NCBI GenBank assembly: GCA_002946415.1
Contig: NJPS01000013.1
Location: 496,001-560,000 of the forward strand
DNA from: Rutstroemia sp. NJR-2017a BVV2
Lineage: Eukaryota; Ascomycota; Leotiomycetes; Helotiales; Rutstroemiaceae
DNA length: 64,000 bases
Direction of reading: 5' to 3'
The position numbers and the translations under genes are program-made. The stretch's first letter is position 1. Every line of letters begins with the position of its first letter. Below, one piece after another: positions 9,802-21,143 of the stretch. The notes under the pieces are model-generated. The model searched no databases. It had not been told where the DNA came from and saw only the letters and a program-made list of their open reading frames with translations.

Positions 9802-12631
9802 TTACTGATCCTGCAGCTTGAAATATATTGCAGACATTAATGCAACAACAATTGCTACAAAGTATTGCCCAACCCCAAATGCCTGTTCTTGTGTCTTTGC
9901 AATACCCACGATCAAGCATGAGATCACAAATGTGATTATAAGTCCAAAAGCTAGAAATAACCCCAGAACAGCATGATTCGGGCCATCCAAGATATGGACG
10001 CCCCACCCAAATACGAGATCCGAGTTCGTAGTTGCAGCTTGCGCCGCAAGTATACTCTTATTCAGCTTCTTGGGTAGTCGCTTCAGCCAAGTATCATCCG
10101 CGTGTTCTCCCCACACGTTCCATCTCGCCCTATGTAGGAAATGTATGAAAACATGACCTGGCATCACGATCTTCGGCGAGAAGTAGTGGTACCGCTGTTG
10201 CTGAAGTTCTTCATCTGGTGGGTATTCTTCAGGTTTCTTATGAATACCGGCGCTATATTGGGCTGCGCGCCTATTGCTGATCGAGAACTAGGTAGGGGTT
10301 AGTAGTATAATAAGCAGAGATAAAATGATTCCTTACCATAACGAAATGTACGTCGCGAGGTCGAAGGAATAAACGTCTGATGCCAAAGCCACGGCTCTGA
10401 TTGTATGTATCCCAAATCTTCTCAAACAACTCACCATCCGTGCAAGCTTCAGATATGTCAATTTCGAAATGGCCTACAGCGTAGTTCCCAACGTTGGTGC
10501 AAACCTCGAAATACGTTGATTCGCGTTTGTCGACAGTTACTTCTGACAAGCTCGCCAGATGCGTACCAATTTCATTGGATGGAGCATTCAGTTCTGTGAT
10601 TGGACTGAAGCGGCCACTGGATGTTGAGCCAGCCGCCCCCTCCCGTGCTGTGGCAGTCTGCGATAAGGAATACGAAAAATTAGTTGCCCTGACACTAGCT
10701 GAAGTTTGATCAGTAGGCAAGCCGTAAGGATGCTGGCTTGCTGGTATCTTTTTTGTATGACTGTCTCTTCTGCTATTCACCACAAAGGATATATTTCTGC
10801 ATAAATCTTGCTTGAGGTTGTTCAACGCGTCAAAGTCATCAACTGGGAAGTCTCCCCAGAGTACTGTATTACATGACTATTCGAAATCAGCTTTTTAACT
10901 TCATAATATATAGAGTACTATTTCGATACTCACACAACGCCATCTAACTCGCTCATACCCAATTGGCACAGGAGGAACAAGCAGCTCCAAAAGATCATAT
11001 ACAAAGAATGACACGCCCCAGAAGTCAAGAAGGCCCGAAATGATAGTCTTGACACTTTGTGATCTGCTTTTAGAGAGAGGTTGCTGTTCCGTTCTGGAGC
11101 TATTCGATACTGACTTCTCAGGCAGATCAAAAGCGGCAGACGCTGGCGTATCTGCAAGAGTTCCTTCATTGATTGCGTGCTCCAAATCTATGTTTTGCTC
11201 AACCTCTGGAACGGAAACAGTTCTTTCCTTAGTTGTTGGCCGTTTGTTGACGCTCATCCAGTTGTCTAATGCTTGGTTAAGTGCCGCGAAAGCATTACTG
11301 GATAGAAGAAACTCTCTGACTGCATCAATACTAGGAAACGTCGCACTGACATCAGGTTCGTCGTCTGATTCATCACCGACATCAATGAGCTGATCTGGAT
11401 CATCGGATTTTGAAATGACTTGACTCATCCCGTTCTCGACATTGGAAAGCCATTTTTCTAAGTTCTGCTTCTCCACTCCTGAGTCTGCTGGTTCATTTAC
11501 TTCGTCAAAGCCTGTGATAGACCACCTTATTTCATCGGCGAGTCGCCCAGCTACCTCTTGAACAAAGCTGGCCGCTTGATGTTGTAGGTGACTAGACGCC
11601 TCTTTGTCCAATTGTTGCCCATACTTCTTGAGGAAACCTCTAAGGTGCACGCGGCTCTTTCTCGGGGCAACGTTGGAGACAGCAGCAGTGCATAGAGACT
11701 TGAAGCCATCGCGACTAAGGAGTGCACGTGCGACCTCTCTTATTCCACTGACATGGACAGGATTCATTTCAACCGAAGATTTTGACGACATTGACACTCC
11801 ACTATCCGAGAATATGCTCTCAACGTCGCCTAAAGCAGAAGAAGTCTCGCTTCCTGCATCTATATTTGACTTAAGAGCCTTCTCTGGCTGTAACGAAGAC
11901 CTTTTAGCAATCTCATTTCGAAGCCGGCTGAATGCCCTCGCTTCTCCCTCGCCGTAGATAAGTGGCATATAGACACCAAAAAGACCCAAAATAGAGTAAG
12001 CTTTGTCCTCCTCGCGGGTTGTTTGCCGGGTCCTGCACCAAGACATGCGCTCATCAACCGAGAATTCAGATAGTGACATACCCTTAAGCGCGGAAATTGG
12101 TATACCTGTGGTTTCGTGAATTTCTTGCATTAGGGTTCCCTTATCACCCAGTCGCTGGCCTTCTCGGGAGAAGAATACCACGATTACCGGTGCAAGTAGC
12201 TCTTGAAGCGTCCATCCTCGAGTGAACCATTTGCTACGCCGAAAAGCTTCTTCCCAGGGCTGTTCGTTGAACTGATCGTCGGTATTGAAGGTACGAGTCG
12301 AGACATCCGCGAGATAGACATAGCACCTAGTACAATCACTAAGCCAACGAAACATAGAATTGATAGTCTCGGCGAGCTCGGCACTGCTCGACTTATCAAT
12401 ACAACAGGTATCCACCCAAAAGTATTGCAAGCCGTCGCGCTTTGCTTGTTCTCCGCAGAACTGTATCTTGCTATAACCAGCCTTGACTTTACCTGTACCG
12501 TCTATTATATCCCTGAAAGTGACTTCGTCCGCTGTCCATGTATGTGAAAGCATAGCATACGGAGGTATATCGCGACTAAAGAACTCGATCAGGCTGAAAT
12601 CGCCATCCTCGTTATATTTTAGCAAACGCAT
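9802..12631 (-). CDS. HET-domain protein with C-terminal membrane anchor
   Basis: HET-domain proteins trigger heterokaryon incompatibility, a self/non-self cell-death response in filamentous fungi. The three-exon model is 10934-12631, 10337-10876 and 9802-10287, with introns of 57 and 49 nt (GTGAGT...ATAG; GTAAGG with CTAAC...CTAG). All joins are phase 0, giving 907 residues. The N-terminal HET domain shows YAMLSHTW (25-32), FWVDTCCIDK (71-80) and GWTLQELLAP (139-148), then the usual DKAYSILGLFGV and IYGEGEARAFSRL. A poorly conserved helical middle follows, then an RWRCSC motif just after the first intron. Two hydrophobic helices close the protein (AVLGLFLAFGLIITFVISCL and VGQYFVAIVVALMSAIYF). 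I know this tail type from other fungal HET proteins but not its role. The AT-rich flank fits an accessory, fast-evolving locus. Confidence 0.9.
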
Positions 12632-14272
12632 TGTTTGGCTAGATTCGAGGATCGCAGGAGGAAGTATTCTCGTTAGCTGTTAAGCCGTCGAAATAGTATA
12701 GATATAGAGTAAGATGAAGGTTGGGAAGATGTCGTGTTGGGGCTGGCATAGCTGAGCGGCAGCCTAGTAGCAATAATCGAGTGTCATTATAGTACAGAAG
12801 ACCCGCCAATTGTACAGGCTTACTATAGGAACTCGGGGAGTTATAGGGGATAGGATATAGGATATTCGATATTACTCGAGTATGATGTATTTATATCGCT
12901 GAGAGGGGAGCTGAAGGAATTGTATAGTAGATAACCTAAAACAAGAAATCAGTAATTGTGAGTTATGCTCGAATTATTTAGCCTTATCTTTAAGGTTGTT
13001 ATATATTGCGTCTGTTATATAGAGGAAGGGCGGGGTCGTTCTACTTTAACCAAACCTTGTTAATTACTTCGATTCGAGATATTATTTTGTTTATAAACTT
13101 TATTGTCGGTAAGTCGATGCTTCAGCCAGGCAATGGCCGCTAATCGAGCGATAGCTTCACGCTTGTCTTTGGTCTTCATAGAATATCATATGAAATTCCC
13201 TGCTCACTTGGCCAATATGTCTTGTCCTGGGCACCCTACACAAATCCAAGCAGCAGCAAATGTTACCAATAACGGAAGTAGTTTGCTCGTCGGCGCCGCT
13301 CGCGTAGACATCACACACGCTCCCAAACTTGATCGGCATAGGCACGAATGTTCTCACCTCATTCAGCAGTCTGCCTATCACCGGGTGTAAACTGAGGCAA
13401 GGACCAGCCAAAGAGCTTCTATGAGATGCATATACACCCATGAACGGAGCTGACAGGACCAGCCTATAACTTTTCGACGGCTTGACATCACTAGATATAA
13501 TCGCTGGCGCAGAAATAGTCTGACTTCATTGCCCTGACCACGGACTGAAGCATCAATAGCAGGTGTATTGAAACAAAGACCGACCTGTCCAGGTCGCAAA
13601 CTCCCCGACAGTGCACTGGAAAGCATATCCTGACTCTACACTGATAGTATCGACAACAATTTACTCCTTGACGTGACTGGATTTTGGCGATATGGTTCTG
13701 GCGTCCATGAAGCGGCCTGGCTCACAACGATTGGAGACAAAATTTTTCGGTGGAATGGATAATATGCCCATCAAAATGACACCGAAATCAAGCCATCAGA
13801 AATGTTCATCACCAAGGTGACGACTCAGACTTCCGAAGCCTAGAGAGAATCGATGCTATCATCTTGATGGTGAATTCGTCACGAACAAAGCTACACATCC
13901 AAGTATCCCATGCTGGATCCCAAATCATATTAAGGTCGGCTCTTCCGTACATATAAAATATCGCAGCATTCGATTGATTTGAAAGTGCTACCTCCACCGA
14001 CTTCTTGTTCCCGTCACGACCAGAATTCAATTCAAAAGCCATAGGCTTACATAATCTGAACCACAGCGGCGCTTAATCATCCACACTCTGCGCTAAATTC
14101 AAACACACGTCCGTACCTGGAGCCTAGCTCATGAGCTCAAGCTCTCCATAACAATCAATCCATCTCCATCTACCGATCAATCAACAACCGCAACCACGAC
14201 ATAAACCCGAATCCAAGAACGATCAATTAGTTAAAATAAGTACCGTTTCAGACAGAAGATAAATAAGCAATC
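12632..14272. other. Intergenic stretch between HET gene and ump1
   Basis: The first 450 bases upstream of the HET gene are AT-leaning and hold no open frame. Between 13.1 and 14.05 kb there are several short frames on both strands. One on the minus strand (14042-13809) starts with ATG and encodes 77 residues beginning MAFELNSGRDGNKKSVEVA. I recognise nothing in it, and no splice chain joins it to the other fragments, so it may be debris of a decayed gene. Confidence 0.35.
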
Positions 14273-14924
14273 ATGGTACGTTATCCACACTCTCTAAGAG
14301 TCAAAAATGGAAAGATAGAGAGAGCTCGGGATACATTAATCACCGACTTTCACTTCCTTTCCTCTTACCTTCTATCTTCCCACTTACCATCTAGTTATCA
14401 ATTCACCGCAAAAAGCTAACCTCTCCCAACTCCAGTCTATGCGTATCGTCCCCCCAACCTCCCACTCCACCACGCACTCACACCTCTCCTCCACCAACCT
14501 CAGCGCCCCCTCCGCGCCGGGCCTTCACGACACCCTCCGCAGCGGTCTCGGTCCCACCCTCCAAGCATCATCCTCTCTCCACAGCAGCAAGAACCATCCC
14601 GCCCCAATCCCCGACTCCTCGCACCCGCTCGAAGCGCGCCTGCTGCACTGGACCGCCACGCAGCACTCGCTCAAGCAGACGGGCCTGCGCCGAACCTTCG
14701 GGCTCAGCGAGCCGATCCGTCGGGAAATGGAGCTTAAGATTGTGCGGGAGGGCGAGTGGCGTCCGCTGGTGCTGGGAGGCGGCAGACCGGGTGTGCATGA
14801 GGAGATTTTGAGGGGCACGGATGCGGGGATTGAGTGGGAGGATGTTTTTACCGGGGAGGAGATGAGGGGTGTGGTGGGGGTGCAGGAGGAGATGGAGAGG
14901 AAGGTGGGGATGGGGAGGTTGTAG
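14273..14924 (+). CDS. ump1: Proteasome maturation factor Ump1
   Basis: Ump1 (POMP) is the chaperone that sits inside half-proteasomes and is degraded when two halves join to make the 20S core. The start codon alone forms exon 1 (14273-14275). A 160-nt intron begins GTACGT and ends after an aagctaacctctccc branch region at 14435. Exon 2 then reads SMRIVPPTS and onward, giving 163 residues, the usual size. The family core is clear: GLHDTLRSGLGPT, then HPLEARLLHWTATQHSLKQT and RRTFGLSEPIRREMELKIV. The C-terminal part after VLGGGRPG carries a run of acidic and Gly residues. An intron directly after the ATG makes this gene easy to mis-start at the internal ATG 14439. It is a single-copy essential-type gene. 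Confidence 0.92.
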
Positions 14925-16099
14925 ATGCGGGGATGTATGCATGATGGGTGGATGATGGATGTGGTGAATGAGAGAGATGTTGGGGATTGGGAATGCGAGT
15001 GGATGAGAGATAGAAAGACAGGTCATGAGGATTGAAAAGTGCCATAGATGATGGGCGATCAATGATGATTAGTTGATAGATGAGATAATGATCAAGGACA
15101 AACACTCAGTCCAAGCTCTTGTCTCTCCAGCATATAGCACTTGACAGAAGCCTTCTTCTTGCTTGGTCTTGCCTGTACTATCTATCTATATCAGTATCAG
15201 ACAATCCAATACAAAGCAAACACAACAAGACATACAGACCCATGGGGATGTTGATCGCCTCTTATAACGATCCTCACTATGTTAAATGACTGTTTGCAAT
15301 TAAATTAACCCACTCTTATCCTGTGCCCAATCCAATCCATCAGGCTCGCACTCACTCTCTTACTACCACACACTCTATCACTCTCACTCTCACACAAAGC
15401 ACACTCACTCATCCTCACACATCATCCACGTGAAAGTATCCAAAACCCGAATTTATTCGCTTTCCATATCCACATCTTTCCCTCGCCCAAATCTGATCCC
15501 CCATTTACATTTCCAACCCGCACCCATTTCCGAGACTAGAGTTCGATGCAACCCAATCCAAACCCATTCTCAAGTCTTCAGTTCAAATACCAAGAAAAAC
15601 AGTACTAACAATCGCTATGAGATACCTATTTGCATCTCTATCCTTTCCCTATCCTTATCGACATATACAATAAATAATGACCCTGCTTAATCCCAACCGC
15701 TCATTCGTTTGCTCACTTGACTGCCTGCTGGGTGCAGAGATCCTTCGTCTCTTCTCTATTATACACAACCTGACCCATTCATCCATCCACATTTATCCCA
15801 TCCATCCATGTGTCGAGCATGGAAGAAACCAGAACAGAACAGATAGACGTTCTGATGAAGATATCCATCCATCCATCCGTCCGTCCAATCATCGCCATAG
15901 ATAAGAAAAAAGCACAACCAACGTTCCAAACGCCTGACTTTCTTTCCTCAACCATATCTCGCTTCTTGCTATCCCAATCCCAACCAAGCTCTTGTAAATA
16001 TGCTTGCTGAATGGAGGACTTTCCCGTGCTTTCCCCACTCTCCATCCTCATATCCTCCCACCCGTTTATACACCCCGCCCCAGCCCTCCCCTCCCGCAC
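14925..16099. other. Intergenic stretch, convergent 3' ends
   Basis: This is the space between the 3' ends of ump1 and the minus-strand ubiquitin-fold gene. It is rich in CACTC, ATGGATG and CATC simple repeats, including a CCAT/CCGT run at 15864-15886. No frame here is convincing. Confidence 0.5.
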
Positions 16100-17219
16100 T
16101 CACAGAATAACACACCTACACCCCGCCGTCGCCTCGCTCCCATCCCGATTTCCCCTCGACGAGCCCCCCTTCGCCGCCTCCTCCTCGTCCACCAGATCCT
16201 GCGGCGTCACCGTCATATGTACGATATTTGCTCCGTCGGGGTTAAATTTACATTCTGTAATGCGCGGGGAAAGATTAGCCAGTGACCATAAAAACCCCGG
16301 ATCTAAACACAGAGCCGACGAGTATTGACGAATGAAACAGCAGCAGCGAAATGCCCAAACCAAATAAAATAACCGGAGAACCAAACATACCTCTCAAAGC
16401 CAACTTATCATCCAACAACCTTCCAAAGAAAATCAACCTAATACTACTCGGACTACTAGGCTTGGCCTCCCACTCATCGCGCCACTCGCGCAAGATCAGT
16501 TCCTTGAGCGTATACACGCTGATACTGAAGGGATCCTTTTTGCCCGCCTCCGTCACATCGGGGACATTGACGCCGCGCTTATTTAAATATTTCTCGTCGA
16601 TTTTATACGGATGCCGAGAGCCGGATGTGAGCAGCAGCGTGATGGTAAGCGCGGGCCCGGCCGTCTCTGGCGGAGTGGACGACGAGGACGAGGACATGGC
16701 CGAGGGGTCTGGTGCAGCGATTTGCGGCTCTGGGTCCGAGGATGGGGATGCGACGGTGGCAAGTGCTGCGGGCGGAGAAAGCGAAGTATCGGCTGCGGCT
16801 GCGGAGTCGTTATTGGTGATGATGGGGGCGGAGGTGGAGGTGGAGGTCAAGGGCGAGGTCGATGATTGTAATGGAGCGTTGGGTGTGGATTGCGAATTCG
16901 ATACTTCTGACGTGGCTGCTACTGCAGTCGCTTCAGCGTTCGGTCTCGTGTTTTGATTATCGCTCGCCGCGGCTTGCATATCGGATGGTAGGGGTATGTA
17001 CAATGGCGAGTAATCCGAGGTGATGGGAGATGTCTCCGGGATGGAAATATGGTTCAGAAGACCGGACGTTCCTGCGCCTGAATTCGTTTGCGTGTCGATA
17101 CTCAGATTGGTCATCTCATGCGATTCATGGTTATTTGATGATGGTGATGATGATGGGATTGATGGATGGCTGGCTTGCGAAGGGTTATTGCCATGGCTTG
17201 CGCTCGAAGGAGTCGCCAT
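16100..17219 (-). CDS. Membrane-anchored ubiquitin-fold (UBL3/MUB-like) protein
   Basis: UBL3/MUB proteins carry a ubiquitin-like fold tethered to membranes by C-terminal prenylation. They help sort proteins or position E2 enzymes. Here exon 1 (16391-17219) and exon 2 (16100-16254) are joined across a 136-nt intron (GTATGT...TTACAG). The junction codon gives LALRECKFNPDGANIVHMTV, a smooth ubiquitin-fold strand, so the model is firm. The protein has about 327 residues. Roughly the first 190 are Ser/Ala/Pro/Thr-rich and probably disordered. The fold spans about 195-300 (TITLLLTSGSRHPYKI, then IRLIFFGRLLDDK). The last residues are CRCVIL: a CaaX box ending in Leu, which predicts geranylgeranylation, with a second Cys as a candidate palmitoylation site. 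I chose ATG 17219. The frame stays open a little upstream without an ATG. Confidence 0.85.
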
Positions 17220-19646
17220 TGGTCGGGAGTTGGGGGTGGGTGGTGGGTGGTTTGAGGGTGCAGCAGCTTCGAAACGGGGTAATTCTAGCGCCACCTCACA
17301 GAGTATTTGGAAAGATTGGCGTTCGCTTTACGAATCGATCGAAGAGATTCGCAATTGAATTGTATTAAAATGGATTTCTGGATGGATTGAATTGGATTGG
17401 ATTGAATTGAATTTTTGGTCGCAATTGTAATGGTAGAACGAGTCGGATCCGTATCAAGGAGCAGAAACAGTAGTAAAGAAACTGGAGAGGAACAGAGAGC
17501 TGGGCAAGACAAGCAAAGAGACAAAGGCTAAACCACCATACTACCCCGTATTCGACAAACGCGTAAAGACGAAAAGTCCCAGTCTAGGCGTAATGAAAGC
17601 GGCACAAATAGTGTGTAGTGTATGTAATATGTATGTATTATGTATGTATATGTACGAGAGAGAGTCCGGATTGGATGTATGTTGTATGTTATGGTTATGA
17701 AGCGCAGAAAGGGTAAATAGACCAGACGCGGGTAAAGGAGTAAGTAACCTTATGAAAGTGGAGAACGAAGATTGGATTGAAACGAATTGAATTGAACGGA
17801 ATTGGATTGAAGGAGGCTGGAGAGTTTGGAAGTGGAACAAGAGCAAGAACGACGAGTCGTCGAGTAGTTGGAATTCGCAAAGTCAAATAGATGAGGCGTC
17901 TCTTTGATCTGGGATAATCCGTGATACAGTACTTTCGTCGATCTTACAAATTCGTGCATGCAACCAAAATCCGGAAGCCGTGGAGCCGTCCAATTGCTTT
18001 CTAGTCGTTTAGTTGTCGATCCTCTAGATTTAGCAATTCCCCATACTCACATACGTCGCCAGTGGACGGAGATGCCGAGGAACTCTTTGCTATGCCATGC
18101 TTCGTTCGTGTTGAAGTAGTCGTAGGAGTTTGGATGTCCAGGTACTCAATCTCGGGGGATGTCCGGAGGGTTGGCTTGTGAGGAATAGTTCGCTGTGCCT
18201 CAAATGCGTGGTATTCGGACAACTGAAACGGTTTGATGTCGTCGTAGAGTACTTTACGAAACGAACGAGAATTGTTTCCTTCTTGCAATTGATCGGGTAA
18301 TAGACACCGTCGATTCTCTTGTGTACATAACCAGATCTAGACAACGAATTTTATTTAAAGTTAACCACACAACCACGAATTCCAAGCCCCTCAACTATTT
18401 ACCGACTCCAAATAATTCCTCCTCTCCAACTCTACCAAACCACACTTCCAATCGCCATCTTCCCACCCCCAATCATTTCCCCATCAATCCCTTCATTATC
18501 TTGAGAAAATTTCTCCTCGACAATTCCAGCACCGACGCGTTCGTCCATTCAAAACGCAAACGCAAACGCAAACGACCGAACGAAAGCAAAAACGAAACAC
18601 GGAAATAGCATACCCTAACTATCATCGCGTCCGTTCGGCCCCAACATCTTTCCCCGAAAATCCGGGGAACAGCTTGGCGTGGCTGACTACCACAAATGTG
18701 GAAGGTAGAGAAGAACCACCAATACAGTCAAATAACTTATTATTGTTTGGTATGTAAGTTATGTGAAATGGGTACCTATCTATGGGCTTGAATATATTCA
18801 GTTGGTAGACAGCGAGCTCTAGTTGGTGTAGGAGTAGTTCTAGCATTACAGTACAGTACAATGTCTAGGTAGTAACTTGAGTATTGCGAAGGAAAACAAC
18901 CACGCTATTTACATACGAAGCTGCTTCCCTACTTCAACTCCAAATTCTCAATTGATTGATTGATAGAGGTCTTCCATCATTCAGGAGCTCGAGTTTCAGA
19001 GCTAGGAAGTAGGTAGCACGATCTATGAACCGATTGATATCCTGGGTAATGGCTACACACGTTCGGGTCTGCACCGAGGACAGGGCTTCGCGCATATCTG
19101 CACGACGCATATAAGACTGCGGTATATATATAGGTATAGATAGTATAGAGATAGATAGTTGTTTTGTTTATTTCATCTATAAGTACAGGACATCTATATT
19201 GCTATTACAAAGTTAACATTATCATCGCTCGTCTCATCTCATCTCGTCTGGACCTGACGAATATATGAATTAGAAGAGAAAGACTATCTAGAATCTAGAT
19301 AGAAAGGAAGAAGAGTAAGAAGTAAAGAGTAAATAAATAGTAATGGAAGTATTCATATATATGAAAAAGAAGCAAAAATGTGTATACAGAAAAACCTACT
19401 GGAAGTAAGTAGCATAAAACTCCAAGAAGTTGCTTCTCATGTTTGGTGCAACTTCCACCGTTGGTATAAATAAATATGGTAGATAGATAATCCCTATCCC
19501 AAATAACACCAACCACACCTCAGCACTCTCGCCGTCAACCAGATCCTCTCCATTCTTCTCTCCCCGAAGAAGTCATGTATGTTCATCCACTGCCCACCTC
19601 ATTCATCCATTACTCTATCCTCCCCAACCCATCTGCACCCCCACAC
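17220..19646. other. Intergenic stretch with simple repeats
   Basis: This region lies upstream of the ubiquitin-fold gene and beyond the 3' end of the FNT gene. ATTGG/ATTGA runs occur at about 17385-17415 and 17773-17810, and a cgcaaa array lies at 18552-18574. On the minus strand 18288-18001 stays open for 95 codons without an ATG, and I could not link it to convincing exons. The rest is AT-leaning and shows nothing clear. Confidence 0.4.
18552..18574. repeat. CGCAAA hexanucleotide repeat
   Basis: The run aaacgcaaacgcaaacgcaaacg is a perfect hexanucleotide repeat of nearly four units. Confidence 0.9.
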
Positions 19647-21143
19647 CTAAACACTCCCACTACTGTTCGTAGTAGTCTCCTCATCCTTCTTCCCCCAAGT
19701 GGCCTTCCTTCCCAGGGCCTTAATGCTGTTCAAATGCAGATCCTTCGCAATACCGCTATGCGCGCCATTACCCGAGTTCGGGAGTTCGCCCGCCTGCTGC
19801 TCTTTTGTGTTGTGATGATGATCGAAGGCGGTGCCGGCTCCGCTGGCGGTGATCTCGCGTTGGATGGGTCCGCCTTGCTCGTAGACGGCGGTGTTGGCGG
19901 GGGAGTAGTCGAAGTGGATGGGGATGGATTCGCCGTCGGCGAGGAAGAGGTACCAGCTAGTGAAGAAGGGGGTTAGCATGTGTATTGTTGGTGTGGTGCG
20001 GTGTGGTATGAGTTGAATAAGGGATGATGTGAAGAGGGACATACTAGACGGCACCACAGAACAAACCACCACCAATGATGTTGCCAAGAAGCGATGGGAT
20101 CATCGATTTCCAGATATAGTATCGGACGGTAAGAGGTGCAGGTGCCTTAAGGAAAATAGCGAGGGGTATGAAGTACACTGAGTGGAGACGTTAGCTAGCA
20201 CGATCGGGCGGAAAAGCCTTGGCAGGAGATTTGATAGCTTGGCAAATGCATGGCATTGAACTACGCTCTTTAGTCCGATAGATGTACTTTTGACAATCTA
20301 CCCCCTTCGAGAGCTGATGACGTGGGTTTTTTGATAAAATTGATGACTTACTGTTGGCGACAACGTGGTCAGTTCCCAATCCCACGAAACACATCACTGG
20401 GAACCAGATCGAAACGATCTTGGAGATAACTTCGCGAGATGAGATGGCGAGGAACACGGCCATGCATACAAGCCAGTTGCCTAGTTTTCATTCAGTTTTT
20501 GTATCGTTTGTGTGGCATGAATGGGAAGCTTACAGAGAATTCCCTTTAGGAAAATCTGATGCCATTCTGGGGTAACAGCCTTTCCTTTCGCGAAAGCAAG
20601 AGCTTCGGCCTTGTATGCACCAGATTCGAAAGTTCCACCATCTATTGCACATCAATATCCATACTTTCAAGCCTGATTGACGGAAAAACTTACAGCCAGT
20701 GAGAACCGCCATGAAGAACAAGACGCCCGCCATATTTCCGAAAAAGCTCACAAACCAGGTCTTCAACAGATCCAAAAAGCTACACCTCCTATGCAACCAA
20801 GCCACCACACTATACATGCAATAACTGGTAAACAAATCGGCTCCCGTAAGCACAACCATTATCAATCCGACCGGGAAGACCATCGCAGAAATAGTTCGGA
20901 TGAGACCGGGGGCGTTGGTTTGGAACCACGGCGACGCGTTCGTAGAAAGAGCGAGCGCGCAACCAAAAGATATCAGACACCCACCCATGAAGGAATTGAT
21001 GAACATCTTGTCAATCCTCATCCGTGCCTTTTTGGCACCAATACGAGAGACGAGCTCCGTCGTCTGGGGAGTATCATTAGCTTTACCACGCCGGAGAAAC
21101 TCAATTGAGCGGGACTTACTTGAGCTGGGGTGAAAGCGTCCAT
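19647..21143 (-). CDS. Formate/nitrite (FNT) family transporter
   Basis: FNT proteins are pentameric channels for formate, nitrite and related small anions. Six exons rebuild in perfect frame: 21120-21143, 20694-21063, 20534-20641, 20352-20480, 20045-20177 and 19647-19956, with GTAAGT, GTAAGC or GTATGT donors. The product is 357 residues. Exon 1 encodes only MDAFTPAQ. Six hydrophobic segments follow, with family-like stretches such as [95 protein letters not shown] and [18 protein letters not shown]. The C-terminal 95 residues are polar and probably cytosolic. One intron (20178-20351, 174 nt) is longer than the others. Substrate cannot be told from sequence; nitrite uptake would be the textbook guess for fungi, but no nitrate-assimilation gene lies nearby. 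Confidence 0.93.

Noticed and set aside
12203..12547. Plus-strand frame opposite the HET domain
   Set aside because: It is antisense to a strongly supported HET exon and lacks any family resemblance.
14568..15062. 164-codon minus-strand frame opposite ump1
   Set aside because: It is His/Pro-rich and low complexity, a shadow of the ump1 coding strand.
16351..16956. 201-codon plus-strand frame
   Set aside because: It is antisense to the ubiquitin-fold gene and low complexity. The minus-strand frame has the fold and CaaX box.
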